NCBI RefSeq assembly: GCF_900445235.1
Contig: NZ_UFSM01000001.1
Coordinates: 372,001 to 436,000 of the forward strand
Direction of reading: 5' to 3'
From: Aminobacter aminovorans
GTDB taxonomy: Bacteria; Pseudomonadota; Alphaproteobacteria; Rhizobiales; Rhizobiaceae
Length of the DNA stretch: 64,000 bases
Shown: in pieces, positions 36,948-46,926 of the stretch
Position numbering within the stretch: position 1 is the stretch's first letter
Layout: every line of letters starts with the position of its first letter
The notes under the pieces: generated by a model
The model's database searches: none
Told to the model about the DNA's origin: nothing
The model's input: the letters and a program-made list of their open reading frames with translations, nothing else
Position numbers and translations under genes: made by a program

Positions 36948-37972
36948 ACGCGACTACCCATATGCGGCGCGAAATCGCCGAAATCCCCGAAGCTACAGCC
37001 CGCCTGCTGGAAGGCTCGGCCAAGGAACTGGCAGAGACCGGCCTGCACCTGAAGCGCGCGCAGCCCCGCTTTGTCACGACGGTCGCGCGCGGTTCCTCCG
37101 ACCACGCCGCCTCCTTCCTCAAATATGCCATCGAGCTGAATGCCGGCCTGCCGGTGGCCTCCATTGGCCCGTCGATCTCGTCGATCTACGGCGCCAGGCT
37201 GAAGCTCGCCGATTCCGCCTGCCTCGCCATCTCGCAGTCGGGCAAGAGCCCCGACATCGTTGCCATGGCCGAAGGCGCGCGCGCCGGCGGCGCGCTGACG
37301 ATCGCGCTGACCAATACTGCCGGCTCGCCGCTGGCCGAGGCTTCCGACCACGCCATCGACATTCGTGCCGGCGTCGAGAAGAGCGTCGCTGCCACCAAGA
37401 CCTTCGTCAACTCAGCGGTCGCAGGTCTTGCCGTGCTCGCCCACTGGACCGGCGACGACAAGCTGCTGGCCGCACTCGACGCCCTGCCCGAGCACTTCGC
37501 CAAGGCTGTCGACTGCGACTGGATGGGCATTGCAGGCGAACTGACCGAAGGCAACTCGCTGTTCATCCTCGGCCGGGGCCCGTCCTTCGCCATCGCCAAC
37601 GAGGCGGCCCTGAAGTTTAAGGAAACCTGCGCCATGCACGCCGAGTCCTACAGCGCGGCTGAAGTGATGCACGGCCCGCTGGCGCTGGTGCGCCCAGGCT
37701 TCCCGGTGCTGGCGCTGGCTGCCCGCGACGCCTCAGAGCCGTCGATTGCGGACGCCGCCGATGGCCTCGCCGACCGCGGTGCTGCGATCCACATCACATC
37801 GTCGCTGGCAAAGAAGGCCAAGGTGCTGGAGCATGTCGCGACCGGCCACCCGCTGACCGATCCGCTGATGCTGATCGCCTCGTTCTACGGCTTCGTCGAG
37901 GCCTTCGCCCGCCACCGCGGCCTCAACCCCGACGCCCCGCCCAACCTGCGGAAAGTGACCGAAACGATATGA
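36944..37972 (+). CDS. glucosamine-6-phosphate deaminase, GlmS-like (NagB-II) SIS protein
   Basis: A 342-aa protein with two SIS domains, like the isomerase half of GlmS without the glutaminase. Motifs are TVARGSSDHAASFLKYAIE, ISQSGKSPDIVAM and LGRGPSFAIANEAALKFKETC. NagB-II enzymes convert glucosamine-6-P to fructose-6-P and ammonia. The start is TTG 36944, overlapping the GntR stop (TTGA) with AAGGAGAAGG three bases before it; the ATG at 36962 lacks a site. It overlaps nagA by ATGA. Confidence 0.88.
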   Translation: MNATTHMRREIAEIPEATARLLEGSAKELAETGLHLKRAQPRFVTTVARGSSDHAASFLKYAIELNAGLPVASIGPSISSIYGARLKLADSACLAISQSGKSPDIVAMAEGARAGGALTIALTNTAGSPLAEASDHAIDIRAGVEKSVAATKTFVNSAVAGLAVLAHWTGDDKLLAALDALPEHFAKAVDCDWMGIAGELTEGNSLFILGRGPSFAIANEAALKFKETCAMHAESYSAAEVMHGPLALVRPGFPVLALAARDASEPSIADAADGLADRGAAIHITSSLAKKAKVLEHVATGHPLTDPLMLIASFYGFVEAFARHRGLNPDAPPNLRKVTETI

Positions 37973-39126
37973 GCGAACGTCTTGCCATTGCTGCCGGGCG
38001 CATCTTCGACGGTGATGCCTGGCACCAGGATGCCGCGCTGCTCGTCGCGGACGGGCTGGTCGAGGGCATCGTCGCGCGGGGTGACATTCCCGCTGGCGTG
38101 AAGGTGACGGAGGCAGGCGCCATGCTCGTCCCCGGCTTCATCGACCTGCAGGTCAATGGCGGCGGCGGGTTGATGCTCAACGACAAGCCGGACGTCGACA
38201 CGCTCGAAGTCATCTGCAAGGCGCAGATGCCCTTCGGCACGACGGCCGTGCTGCCGACGCTGATCACCGACACACGTGAGATCACCCGATCGACCATCGC
38301 GGCCGGTATCGAAGCGGCCAGGCGCAAGATGCCGGGCTTCCTCGGCCTGCATCTCGAGGGGCCGCATCTGTCGCTTGCCCGCAAGGGCGCGCACGATCCC
38401 CAGCTGATCCGCCCGATGGACGCCGACGACGAGGCAGCTTTGATCGCCGCGCGTCCGTCGATGCCCGTGCTCCTCACCACCGTCGCGCCGGAATCGGTCA
38501 AGGCCGACCAGGTCAAGGCGCTGGCCGATGCCGGCATCGTCGTCAGCCTCGGCCACACCGACACCAGCTACCGCACGGCGAAGGAATATGCCGAGGCGGG
38601 TGCGTCGATGGCGACACATCTATTCAACGCCATGAGCCAGATCGGCAACCGCGAGCCCGGCCTTGCCGGTGCCGCCGTCGAGATATCACGCTTCTCGGCC
38701 GGCCTGATCGCCGACGGCATCCATGTCGACCCGGCAACGATGAAGATCGCACTCAAGGCCAAGAACGGCCCTGCCCGCATCTTCCTCGTCACCGACGCCA
38801 TGGCGACCATCGGCACCGACCTCAAGTCGTTCGAGCTCAACGGCCGCACCATCAAGCGCGAGAACGGACGGCTGACGCTTGAGAACGGCACGCTGGCCGG
38901 CGCCGACCTCGACATGATCTCGGCAATCCGCTTCATGCACGAGACGATCGGCTACGAGCTCGGCGAGGCTATCCGCATGGCCTCGCTCTATCCGGCGGAA
39001 GCCGTCGGCCAGGAAAAGCGCCTCGGCCGCCTTGCCAAGGGCTATCAGGCGAATGCCGTGCAGCTGACCGAGGGGCTCGACGTGTCGGGCACCTGGATCG
39101 ATGGCAAGAGGGTATTTGGCGCCTAG
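37969..39126 (+). CDS. nagA: N-acetylglucosamine-6-phosphate deacetylase
   Basis: A 385-aa amidohydrolase. Family motifs are VPGFIDLQVNGGGG, GLHLEGPHLS with the metal Glu, SLGHTDTSY and THLFNAMSQ with metal His residues, and the catalytic Asp in LVTDAMATIGT. It makes glucosamine-6-P and acetate from GlcNAc-6-P. It is last of the rightward four-gene operon and is followed by a terminator. Confidence 0.96.
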   Translation: MSERLAIAAGRIFDGDAWHQDAALLVADGLVEGIVARGDIPAGVKVTEAGAMLVPGFIDLQVNGGGGLMLNDKPDVDTLEVICKAQMPFGTTAVLPTLITDTREITRSTIAAGIEAARRKMPGFLGLHLEGPHLSLARKGAHDPQLIRPMDADDEAALIAARPSMPVLLTTVAPESVKADQVKALADAGIVVSLGHTDTSYRTAKEYAEAGASMATHLFNAMSQIGNREPGLAGAAVEISRFSAGLIADGIHVDPATMKIALKAKNGPARIFLVTDAMATIGTDLKSFELNGRTIKRENGRLTLENGTLAGADLDMISAIRFMHETIGYELGEAIRMASLYPAEAVGQEKRLGRLAKGYQANAVQLTEGLDVSGTWIDGKRVFGA

Positions 39127-39150
39127 GCGCCTCGGCCGACAAAGCTCAGC

Positions 39151-39186
39151 AAAAAGCCCCCTCACCGTGACGGAGAGGGGCTTTGC
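39151..39186 (+). terminator. rho-independent-like terminator after nagA
   Basis: AAAGCCCCCTC and GAGAGGGGCTTT form a GC-rich stem with a short loop and a final CTTTG run, 25 bp after the nagA stop. The convergent rpe stop is at 39202, so it may serve both directions. Confidence 0.7.
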
Positions 39187-39201
39187 CATTCAGCCCCTAG
39201 G

Positions 39202-39876
39202 TCAGATCGCCGCCTTGTCCGCCGCAGCCCGGATCGCCTCGATGTTCGCGGCATAGGCCGCAGGCCCGCCCTTGAACACAGCGTTGCCGGCGACGAGCAC
39301 ATTGGCGCCGGCGGCGGTGACCAGCGGCGCGGTTTCGGGCGTGACGCCGCCGTCGATCTCGATGTCGATCGGACGGTTGCCGATCATCGCCTTGACGCGC
39401 TTGACCTTGTCGATGACCGCCGGGATGAAAGCCTGGCCGCCGAAGCCCGGATTGACAGTCATCAAGAGCACCAAGTCGAGCCGGTCGAGCACGTATTCGA
39501 TGACAGATTCCGGCGTCGACGGGTTGAGAGACACGCCGGCCTTCTTGCCGAGATTACGGATCGTCTGCAGCGAGCGGTCGAGATGCGGGCCGGCCTCGGC
39601 GTGAACCGTGATGATGTCGCAGCCGGCATCGGCGAAGGCTGCCAGATACGGATCGGTCGGCGCAATCATCAGATGGCAGTCGAACACCTTGTCGGTGCGG
39701 TTGCGGATCGCCTTGATGACCGGCGGGCCGAAGGTAATGTTGGGGACGAAATGGCCGTCCATGACATCGAGATGGATCCAGTCGGCGCCGGCGGCGACGA
39801 TGGCCTCGACCTCCTCGCCGAGCTTGGAGAAGTCGGACGACAGCACCGAGGGCGCGATCAGGGTCTTGTTGCTCAC
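39202..39876 (-). CDS. rpe: ribulose-phosphate 3-epimerase
   Basis: A 224-aa TIM barrel of the usual Rpe length, interconverting ribulose-5-P and xylulose-5-P. Motifs are [33 protein letters not shown] (metal Asp and His), [10 protein letters not shown] and [12 protein letters not shown]. The start is GTG 39876, where the family N-terminus begins ([11 protein letters not shown]); the frame extends to 40023 without a site. It seems monocistronic. Confidence 0.94.
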   Translation of the reverse strand: MSNKTLIAPSVLSSDFSKLGEEVEAIVAAGADWIHLDVMDGHFVPNITFGPPVIKAIRNRTDKVFDCHLMIAPTDPYLAAFADAGCDIITVHAEAGPHLDRSLQTIRNLGKKAGVSLNPSTPESVIEYVLDRLDLVLLMTVNPGFGGQAFIPAVIDKVKRVKAMIGNRPIDIEIDGGVTPETAPLVTAAGANVLVAGNAVFKGGPAAYAANIEAIRAAADKAAI

Positions 39877-40047
39877 GTTCAGGCCTTTCGAAAGGGGCAG
39901 AGCCGGTTTTCCGGACTGCCTAATATCAGCCGCGGCCCTTGTCGAGCCGAGAATCCCGTCACATCGCCGCCAGGAGCGATTCCAGGAGAAGTGTTCAGCG
40001 ATTCTCCGCCCGGAATTGCGCAAAACCGCTCCAGCCTGAAGGAAGCA

Positions 40048-40076
40048 GAACCCCGCCGGCCAGGCCGGCGGGGTTC
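40048..40076 (-). terminator. strong hairpin terminator after the exported-protein operon
   Basis: A 14-bp perfect inverted repeat, GAACCCCGCCGGCC at 40048-40061 against 40063-40076, 17 bp past the stop codon at 40094. Read on the minus strand it is a very stable GC hairpin followed by TGCTTCC. Confidence 0.75.
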
Positions 40077-40093
40077 CATCACGTTCGCTCCGA

Positions 40094-43000
40094 TCACTGC
40101 GGAATGATGTTGTTGTTGGGCCGCTGAGGCTGCTGCTGCCTCTGCGGGATCAGGCCGCGGAACACATCCGGGTTGATCGGCATGATCTCGAGCGTCGGAC
40201 GCTGGCGCGGGCGGCAGTTCGGATACTGGCCGACCGTACCGCGCGGGCATTCACGCTCGATGGTCATGCACTGGCCGTTGACCAGCACCTCGCCACGGCG
40301 GCAGACGGTGTCCTGCCGGTCGGGCACGCAGCGGCCACGCACCAGCGACGTGCCTTCGGGGCACTGCGTCGTCGGTGCCTTGCGGCATGCGCCCCTGATC
40401 AGCTCCGTCCCACGCGGGCAGATGCAGCGCCCCTCCTTGGTCCGGATCTGGCCCGGCAGCAGCGTGCACTGACGCACCGGCGGCACATCCTTGACGCAGC
40501 GGCCGTTCCTCAGCTCGGTGCCACGTGGGCAGATGCAGCGTCCGTCCTGCGTCCGGATCTGACCCGGCAGCAGCGTGCACTGGCGGACCGGCGGCACGTC
40601 CTTGACGCAACGGCCGTTCTTCAGCTCGGTGCCACGCGGGCAGATGCAGCTTCCGTCCTGCGTCCGGATCTGGCCGGGCAGCAGGGTGCACTGCCGTTCC
40701 GGCGGCTGCTCCGGCCGCACGCACTTGCCGTTCTTGAGGTCCGTGCCACGCGGGCAGATGCAGCGCCCGTCTTCGGTGCGGATCTGTCCCGGCAACAGGC
40801 GGCATTGCGGCTTGACCGGCGGAACCGGCGTCACCGTCCCGCTATCCTGGACGCACTGGCCGTTACGGAACGTCGTCCCCTCGGGGCAGACGCAGCGACC
40901 CGCCTGGTTGAGCACGAAGCCTTCCGAGCACTGCTGCTTTTCCTCGTGGTCGATCAGGAAGCGGTGGCAGGCATAAGGGCTGCCGCCAAGACCGCCCGGA
41001 ACCGCCGTTCCACCGGCCAGGTCGAGGCCGCGAACCGGCGTGTCGGGCGGAAGCACGGCAACGCAGTTCTGGGCGGGCGCCGGCCGGGGTAGATTGGCGA
41101 GGCGGCCATCGTCGGGGATCACCACCGTTACCCTGTGGACGCGGCTTTCGCCGGCGCCGAGGCTGATGTTGGCAACACAGGACAGCGGCAGCGTCGCCGG
41201 TTCCGGCGAGCAGCCGAAGGGCGGTTCGACCGACGCGATCGCAACACCATCCAGCCGTCCGAGACCGTCCACGCCGATCGCATCGCCGATGCGGACCGAA
41301 CCATTGAAGGGAGCGGTGCCGCTGTTGGTGATGGTGATCTCGAACGTGCAGGGCCGGCCGGTTTCGCACTGCCGGTCGCCGGTCTTGGCAACCGTCAGGC
41401 GCGGCCGTCCCGGATGCGGGATGCGCATGGTGGCGCAGGCCCTGTTGTTGGTGAGCACCGTCTCGCCCAGGATCGCCCGGACCTCGCCGCAGTTGCGGAT
41501 CATGTCGGACTGGTAATCCGCCGGCACGATGGCGACCACGGACAACGGCACCGACGCGCCCGGCACGAGTGCCACGCCCGGATGATCGCAGCGGAACTGG
41601 CCGGGACCGGCCGGACCGCACGTCCAGGGCGGGGTCGGACCGAAAGTCGAGGACGTCGGCGCTCCCGTGGGATAGTCGTCGATCACGGTCAGCGGTCCGA
41701 CATAGTTTTCGGTGCCGTTGTTGTAGACACGGATCAGGAAGCTGCAGACGCCATCGGCACTGCAGGAAACCGAACGTGGGTCCTTGGTGATGCGCAGATC
41801 GACTTTCTTCTCCACAGGCGGACGGCAATCGGGATCGCCGCGCTTGCAGATCGGAATGGTGGCGCAGGCCTTGTCGTTGTCGGTACGGCCGAACACGTCG
41901 GGCTTTCCGCTCGCCGTGTAGTCGTATTCGGCACAGTTGCGGATGAAGCGTGCCTCCCAGCCGGGTCCGGGCTTGAAGCCGATCTTGAGATCGACAGACT
42001 CGCCTGGATCAAGCGTGGTCGCCGGATGCTCGCAACTCATCGGGCTGGTCGCCGGCAGACAGGTCCAGGGCGCGTTCGGCCCGGAATCTATCGTCGCGTT
42101 GCCTGGCAAGGTCACCTCGTCGAGCACGATCTTGCCATTGTAGGGACCATCGCCGACATTGGTGACGCGGATGGTGAAGTCGCAGCCGCCAAGATAGGTG
42201 CAGCGGGCGACCTCGGCACGTTTCTCGACCTTGATGTCGGGCCGCTTTTCGGGTGGGCACCTGAGGTCTGGCGGAATGACGATGTCGACAGTCTGGGTGC
42301 AGCACAGGCCGACACCCTCTTCCGGACCGGCATAGGTTTCGATGCCGGTGACGATCAGATTGACGACATCACCGGGGCTTGCGCCCTCGATCTCCCAGTG
42401 CAGCACGCCGCCGCCGGGCGGAGCGAGTTGCAGGGGCGGATCGATGGTGATGCCGGGCGTGGTGGTACGAAGCTGCACCCAGCGGCCGGCCATCTCGGGT
42501 CCGACAGGCATGTTGTAGATGTAGGCGCCGCCGCCGGGCACGCAGTCGACATCACCACGTTCGACTTTGAAGCACGGCCCGTCGCCACCCGGAGGCGGGG
42601 GCGGAGGCGGCTCGCAATCGGTGACGTCGATGCGGATAGAGGTCTTTTCGCCGGTGCGGAAATCACCATCGTCGGGCTTGGACGGATCGTGCGAGGGGAT
42701 CTCGATCGAGCCTGGGCCTGCCGACAGCTTCACGACACCCTGGTTGTCGACGATCGCCGGGGCCGGGAAGGCGGCGTGGTCGATCAGGGCAGTGATGCGA
42801 ATGTCGATGTAACGTTCGTTGGGTGCACCGACTCCGTCAAGATCGGTCGCCGACAGCCGGAAGTCGGAAATGCCAGCGGTGTCGTTGGGATTCGCCGTGG
42901 CACCGATGGTGGCCGCCGGCAGCGGACCGCCGATGGCATCGGTGCCATCGCCTGATGCCTGGACGTTGACGATCGTCAGGCCTGCGGCGACCTGGTCGCG

Positions 43001-43369
43001 GAAATCCATGCGCAACGTCTTGAGGCCGTTGGCGAAGGCCGGATCGAAGAACTTTTCCGGATTGCCGCGAGCGCCGAAACGCAGGTTGTAGACGACATAG
43101 TCGCAATTGCGCTGGACACCCTTCTTGGTGAAGAACGGTACGACGTCGTCGTGGCCGGGATGCGGTATGACGCGGTCGAGCCTCAGTTCAGGCACGACCT
43201 CGGGCAGCGGTTGGGCTGCTGCCGGCGACAAGGGCATGGCGGCGAGCGCGATACCTGCCGCCACCAGCCAGCGCGCGCCGCGCCTGGCGAATGACAGGGG
43301 TTTCATGATCGTCTCCATGACGGTTGGGTTGCTCTGCGTGGCGAGCGGGACGGGGGTGCGAATGTTCAT
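40094..43369 (-). CDS. large exported protein with DUF11-like modules and cysteine repeats
   Basis: About 1091 aa, unrecognised as a whole. A signal peptide ([18 protein letters not shown] to PAAAQP) begins about 21 residues in. After an N-terminal domain (to about 260) and a proline run comes a Cys-rich domain (266-371), then three DUF11-like beta modules of about 125-130 residues (from [27 protein letters not shown]), then about five 37-residue repeats C-x11-C-x-C-x10-C, and a Q/N/P-rich tail. Start 43369 has GGGAGGGAG upstream; ATG 43306 is an alternative matching the signal peptide better. Likely surface or secreted. It is 11 bp after the other exported gene. Confidence 0.75.
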   Translation of the reverse strand: MNIRTPVPLATQSNPTVMETIMKPLSFARRGARWLVAAGIALAAMPLSPAAAQPLPEVVPELRLDRVIPHPGHDDVVPFFTKKGVQRNCDYVVYNLRFGARGNPEKFFDPAFANGLKTLRMDFRDQVAAGLTIVNVQASGDGTDAIGGPLPAATIGATANPNDTAGISDFRLSATDLDGVGAPNERYIDIRITALIDHAAFPAPAIVDNQGVVKLSAGPGSIEIPSHDPSKPDDGDFRTGEKTSIRIDVTDCEPPPPPPPGGDGPCFKVERGDVDCVPGGGAYIYNMPVGPEMAGRWVQLRTTTPGITIDPPLQLAPPGGGVLHWEIEGASPGDVVNLIVTGIETYAGPEEGVGLCCTQTVDIVIPPDLRCPPEKRPDIKVEKRAEVARCTYLGGCDFTIRVTNVGDGPYNGKIVLDEVTLPGNATIDSGPNAPWTCLPATSPMSCEHPATTLDPGESVDLKIGFKPGPGWEARFIRNCAEYDYTASGKPDVFGRTDNDKACATIPICKRGDPDCRPPVEKKVDLRITKDPRSVSCSADGVCSFLIRVYNNGTENYVGPLTVIDDYPTGAPTSSTFGPTPPWTCGPAGPGQFRCDHPGVALVPGASVPLSVVAIVPADYQSDMIRNCGEVRAILGETVLTNNRACATMRIPHPGRPRLTVAKTGDRQCETGRPCTFEITITNSGTAPFNGSVRIGDAIGVDGLGRLDGVAIASVEPPFGCSPEPATLPLSCVANISLGAGESRVHRVTVVIPDDGRLANLPRPAPAQNCVAVLPPDTPVRGLDLAGGTAVPGGLGGSPYACHRFLIDHEEKQQCSEGFVLNQAGRCVCPEGTTFRNGQCVQDSGTVTPVPPVKPQCRLLPGQIRTEDGRCICPRGTDLKNGKCVRPEQPPERQCTLLPGQIRTQDGSCICPRGTELKNGRCVKDVPPVRQCTLLPGQIRTQDGRCICPRGTELRNGRCVKDVPPVRQCTLLPGQIRTKEGRCICPRGTELIRGACRKAPTTQCPEGTSLVRGRCVPDRQDTVCRRGEVLVNGQCMTIERECPRGTVGQYPNCRPRQRPTLEIMPINPDVFRGLIPQRQQQPQRPNNNIIPQ
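40391..40807 (-). repeat. tandem 111-bp coding repeats
   Basis: Within the large exported protein gene, units at 40472-40582, 40583-40693 (111 bp each) and 40694-40807 (114 bp) are near-identical, with a shorter terminal copy from about 40391. Each encodes the [20 protein letters not shown] type segment. A degenerate unit precedes them to about 40930. Such repeats can expand or contract. Confidence 0.85.
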
Positions 43370-43380
43370 CTCTCCCTCCC

Positions 43381-45366
43381 TCACGGTTCGCAGCTGACTT
43401 GGGGCGTGGCAAGCGGCACCACCACTTTGCAGCATGGGTAGTAACCACCCTTGTCGGCATCGGACTGCTTGTAGAAGCACAGGCCGACATTGACAGTGTC
43501 GCCGGGGAAGTGGCCCGTCACCCCGATGGTGAACGGCGCACCCGCCGGCTTGCTCTGCTGAAGCGGAGTGATGCCAACGCCCGGCGTCCTGGAATCGGCC
43601 TTGACGGAATCGCCGCCGATGCCTGCAACGTCGCGGAGATAGAGATCGGCCTCGAGCCCGGCCGGGGTACAGAAATACTCGACCGCCTCGACGTCGAGGC
43701 AAGGCGGGATATTGCCGGGCGGTGGGAAGTCCGGCGGCCACAGAGGCGTCGGATAGTCGCCCGGATAGGGAAGCTGCTCGTAATAGCCGGCACGGCCGTC
43801 GCAGGGACGCCAGATTTCGACGTCGCCGACGTGCCCCTCGACCTCGGGGTCTTCATAGAAGCTGTCAAAGTCGACGAACCATGAGCCGAAGGGCGGAACG
43901 TTCGCCGGCTTCACAAGCGAGGTCGAGGTGATCTGCACGCCATGGACGGCGAGCGGGCCGCCAACTGCGAGTTGTTCGGCCAGGGTAGGATTGTCCCTCA
44001 GTCTGTCACCCGTCTTGACGATGGTGTCGGTGCAGGCGTTGGGGTTGATGAAGCCTTGCGCGTCATAGCCATATTGCAGGTCGATGCCGCCGGCCGACCG
44101 GCGGTTGCCTTCAGGGAAGCCGACGGCATATTCCTGCGGCACCGGCACCCAGATGCTTTCGGTCGCCGGATCGTCGGGGCTTTCGCGCCAGTAGCGAATG
44201 ACCTCGCCATCGCCTGTATCTGCAAACTGGCTGTAGTCGTAGCGGTTCTCGATCTCGCCGCGCTGTGCCAGATACATGAAGCCCTTGTTGTCAAAGGCAA
44301 TATCGGTGACCGGCAGGTCGTTGTCGGCCGCGACCGTCAGCTCCCAGCGCGGGTCGCCGGCGAATTTGCCGTCCCGGGCGATGCCGACAGACCAGATCTC
44401 GGCCTTGTCGCCGACCGCGTAGTAGACGCGGCCGCCGTGGAAGGCGACACCCCAGACCCGGCGTTCGTCCTGGGTGTAGCCCCAGGTGCCTGGGTCCTCG
44501 CTGTCGAAGGCGGCACCTTCGATATCCATCACCGCGCCGTCGTCGGCCGTCGGCGCCAGTCCGCGCACCGGACGTCCAGAAACGCCGTGATCGAAATTGT
44601 CGATCAGAGCGCCCGTTGCATCGATGCGGTGGATCAGGCCGGTGTCGAGGTCGGAAGCGAAGAACTGGCGATGAACCTTGTCGAAGGTGACATCGCCAAT
44701 GCCAGGCCCGCTATTGCTGTCGATATCGGCAAACTTGGCGACGGCACCCGAAATGCCGTCGATGCGCCAGATCGTGCCGGGGCCGCCGCCACTTTCCTCG
44801 CCGAACTGGCCGGCCATGAAGGTGGCGCCGGCCTTACCGCGACGCTCGCGTTCGGGGCGTCCGTCGGCGTCGGCGTCAGGGGTGACGATGCGAATGCCGT
44901 GCAGCGAGGTCGCGCCCGCATAGAGATCGGGCACGCCAGAGGGGGTGCCGTCGCGAACACCATCGTCATAGGTCAGCGCGAAAACCTGACCGATCTGGCT
45001 GGCCAAGACCTCGAAGGGCTGCGGCGTGTTGACGAGTTGGCCGGCCGGCGGGCCGCCGAGGGCCGAAACGTCAAAGACGCGCAAGGTTGCGCGCTCGGTA
45101 TCGATGAAGGTTTCGTCCACAGGATCGATGCCGGGCGGCAGCCCTTCTTCTACCCCCGGGATCACGGTGCCGGAAAAACCGGTAACGGCCATCGATCCGG
45201 GATTGATGATCTGCGTTTCCTGGGCCTGTGCCGTCGGCGCGAGCCCGAGACCTGCGGCAATCGCCAGAGCCATCATGCCGGTGTTGAAGGCAAGTGCTTT
45301 CAGGCGGGCACCTGACGGTTCGGCCGGCAGCGCACGCGCACCGGAACCACCACGAAAGCACGGCAT
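43381..45366 (-). CDS. exported beta-propeller-like protein with C-terminal Cys-rich domain
   Basis: A 661-aa protein. The N-terminus has a long signal sequence with hydrophobic core MMALAIAAGLGLAPTAQA (about residues 30-47). Residues about 90-500 show repeated strands like GIGDVTFDKVHRQFFASDLDTG and VTDIAFDNKGFMYLAQRG, typical of a six-bladed NHL/SMP-30-like propeller. Residues 556-659 form a Cys-rich domain also found in the downstream protein. Start ATG 45366 has GGGAGAGG upstream. No catalytic residues are recognised. Likely works outside the cytoplasm with its partner. Confidence 0.75.
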   Translation of the reverse strand: MPCFRGGSGARALPAEPSGARLKALAFNTGMMALAIAAGLGLAPTAQAQETQIINPGSMAVTGFSGTVIPGVEEGLPPGIDPVDETFIDTERATLRVFDVSALGGPPAGQLVNTPQPFEVLASQIGQVFALTYDDGVRDGTPSGVPDLYAGATSLHGIRIVTPDADADGRPERERRGKAGATFMAGQFGEESGGGPGTIWRIDGISGAVAKFADIDSNSGPGIGDVTFDKVHRQFFASDLDTGLIHRIDATGALIDNFDHGVSGRPVRGLAPTADDGAVMDIEGAAFDSEDPGTWGYTQDERRVWGVAFHGGRVYYAVGDKAEIWSVGIARDGKFAGDPRWELTVAADNDLPVTDIAFDNKGFMYLAQRGEIENRYDYSQFADTGDGEVIRYWRESPDDPATESIWVPVPQEYAVGFPEGNRRSAGGIDLQYGYDAQGFINPNACTDTIVKTGDRLRDNPTLAEQLAVGGPLAVHGVQITSTSLVKPANVPPFGSWFVDFDSFYEDPEVEGHVGDVEIWRPCDGRAGYYEQLPYPGDYPTPLWPPDFPPPGNIPPCLDVEAVEYFCTPAGLEADLYLRDVAGIGGDSVKADSRTPGVGITPLQQSKPAGAPFTIGVTGHFPGDTVNVGLCFYKQSDADKGGYYPCCKVVVPLATPQVSCEP

Positions 45367-45818
45367 GGCACCTCTCCCGAGTTGTGTGGAAGAAGGTGCT
45401 GGAGCGCAAGCAAGTGCAAAGCGCTGATACCCGGCACTTTCCTCCCTTGCAGTCCTGCGAATGTCCCTCGGCGCGACGATACGCCGGGGCTTACCTAGGG
45501 TCAATGGAACAAGCCCGAAGCCCAATGCGTCCACCCTCTCCCTGAGGCGATGGTCGCGCCGTGCTCCGGGTGCTCGCGGTGACCCGCAACACCTGGTGTC
45601 TGTGGTCATTGGGTTGTCCTTTCATGACACCGCACCACGCGGTGCCTGGACGTTGGTCGCTGCGGCACGCGAAAAGGTTCACCCCCAATGGTGGTATTTG
45701 CGGCCTCGGCCGGGCGCGGGCTCCTGTCCAGCAAACCCCTGAAAATCCCCATTGAAATCGATTACATTTTCAGCTTATGATCCCTTGCAGCAGTTTTTTT
45801 GTGCATCGGGAGGAGTTC
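45367..45818. other. 452-bp divergent intergenic region, no gene seen
   Basis: Separates the leftward exported pair from the rightward sugar importer. Short frames here lack family features or ribosome sites. The only clear signal is the LacI-type operator at 45753-45766. A modest hairpin, CACCGCACCACGCGGTG, lies around 45630. Confidence 0.6.
45753..45766. promoter_or_regulatory. LacI-type operator TGAAATCGATTACA
   Basis: A 14-bp near-palindrome with perfect AATCGATT core and TG/CA ends, one mismatched pair. It sits 53 bp before the binding-protein start. LacI-family sites commonly have such a central CG. The LacI gene at 50395-51411 belongs to the same operon, so autoregulation is expected. 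Confidence 0.6.
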
Positions 45819-46844
45819 ATGAGGAAATTTTCAGCACTGGCGCTCACCACCGTCGCGGCACTTGCCGTGTCGGCGTTCTCGACCCAGGCAGCCGACTACA
45901 AGATCGGCCTGTCCAATGGCTGGGTCGGCTCGGAATGGCGCACGCAGATGATCGAGGAAGCCCAGGCAGCGGCAGCCGCCTGGAAGGAAAAGGGCGTCAA
46001 TGTCGAGGTCGTGGTGCAGAGCGCCAATGTCGACGTGCCCGGCCAGATCGCGCATGTCCGCAACTTCATCAGCGAGGGCGTCAACGCCATCATCATCAAC
46101 CCGAACAGCCCGACGGCGTTCGACCCGGTCTTCGCCCAGGCCAAGGAAGCCGGCATCCTGGTGATCTCGACCGACGCCGAAGTGTCGTCGCCTGACGCCA
46201 CCTATGTCGGCATCGACCAGAAGGCATGGGGTGCGGCAGGCGCCAAGTGGCTCGCCGAAACGCTCGGCGGCAAGGGCAATGTCGTTGCCATCAACGGCGT
46301 CGCCGGCCACCCGGCCAATGAGATGCGCGTCGCCGGCTACAAGGAAGTGTTCGGCCAGTATCCCGACATCAAGATCGTCAACGAAGTGAATGCCAACTGG
46401 GATCAGGCCCAGGGCCAGCAGGCGATGCAGAACCTGCTCGCCACCTACCCCGACATCAACGGCGTGTGGGTACAGGACGGCATGGCGGCGGGCGCCTGGA
46501 AGTCGATCATCGACGCCAAGAAGGAATCGTCGATCGCCGCCACCGGCGAGATCCGCAAGGACTTCATCGACATCTGGACCAAGGACAAGCTGAACTCCGG
46601 TGCCTCGGTGAATCCGCCCGGCGTGATGGCGTCGGCACTCAACGTTGCCGTGCTGATGCTGGAAGGCAAGGAACTGAAGGAACCGGCAACGGCTGGCCAG
46701 TACAAGAACGCCATGTACCTGCCGATCCCGTTCATCGACAGCAAGAACCTCGCCGACGCTGCCAAGGCGGTCGAGGGCAAGCCGGGCTATTATTCCTACA
46801 CCAGCCAGCTTTCCATCGAAGACGCCGAAAAGCTCTTCAAGTAA
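45819..46844 (+). CDS. ribose-type sugar ABC binding protein (RbsB-like)
   Basis: A 341-aa periplasmic-binding protein (type I, sugar-binding). The signal peptide covers residues 1-24 (ALAVSAFSTQAAD). Family features are KIGLSNGWVGSEWR, HVRNFISEGVNAIIINPNSP and VISTDAEVSSPDATYVG. The ATG at 45819 has GGGAGGAG upstream; the frame back to 45777 is unsupported. It is first in a six-gene operon. Substrate unknown: a pentose, hexose or polyol. Confidence 0.92.
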   Translation: MRKFSALALTTVAALAVSAFSTQAADYKIGLSNGWVGSEWRTQMIEEAQAAAAAWKEKGVNVEVVVQSANVDVPGQIAHVRNFISEGVNAIIINPNSPTAFDPVFAQAKEAGILVISTDAEVSSPDATYVGIDQKAWGAAGAKWLAETLGGKGNVVAINGVAGHPANEMRVAGYKEVFGQYPDIKIVNEVNANWDQAQGQQAMQNLLATYPDINGVWVQDGMAAGAWKSIIDAKKESSIAATGEIRKDFIDIWTKDKLNSGASVNPPGVMASALNVAVLMLEGKELKEPATAGQYKNAMYLPIPFIDSKNLADAAKAVEGKPGYYSYTSQLSIEDAEKLFK

Positions 46845-46926
46845 GCTTCCTCCCAAGACGGGGGACGCGGCACCTGCACGCAGGCCCGCGTCCCCGCGAC
46901 CGACGAAGCACCGGGAAGCCACCACC

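Noticed and set aside
40472..40807. Regular 111-bp units as a possible CRISPR array.
   Set aside because: There are no unique spacers; the whole unit repeats in frame and encodes a cysteine module.
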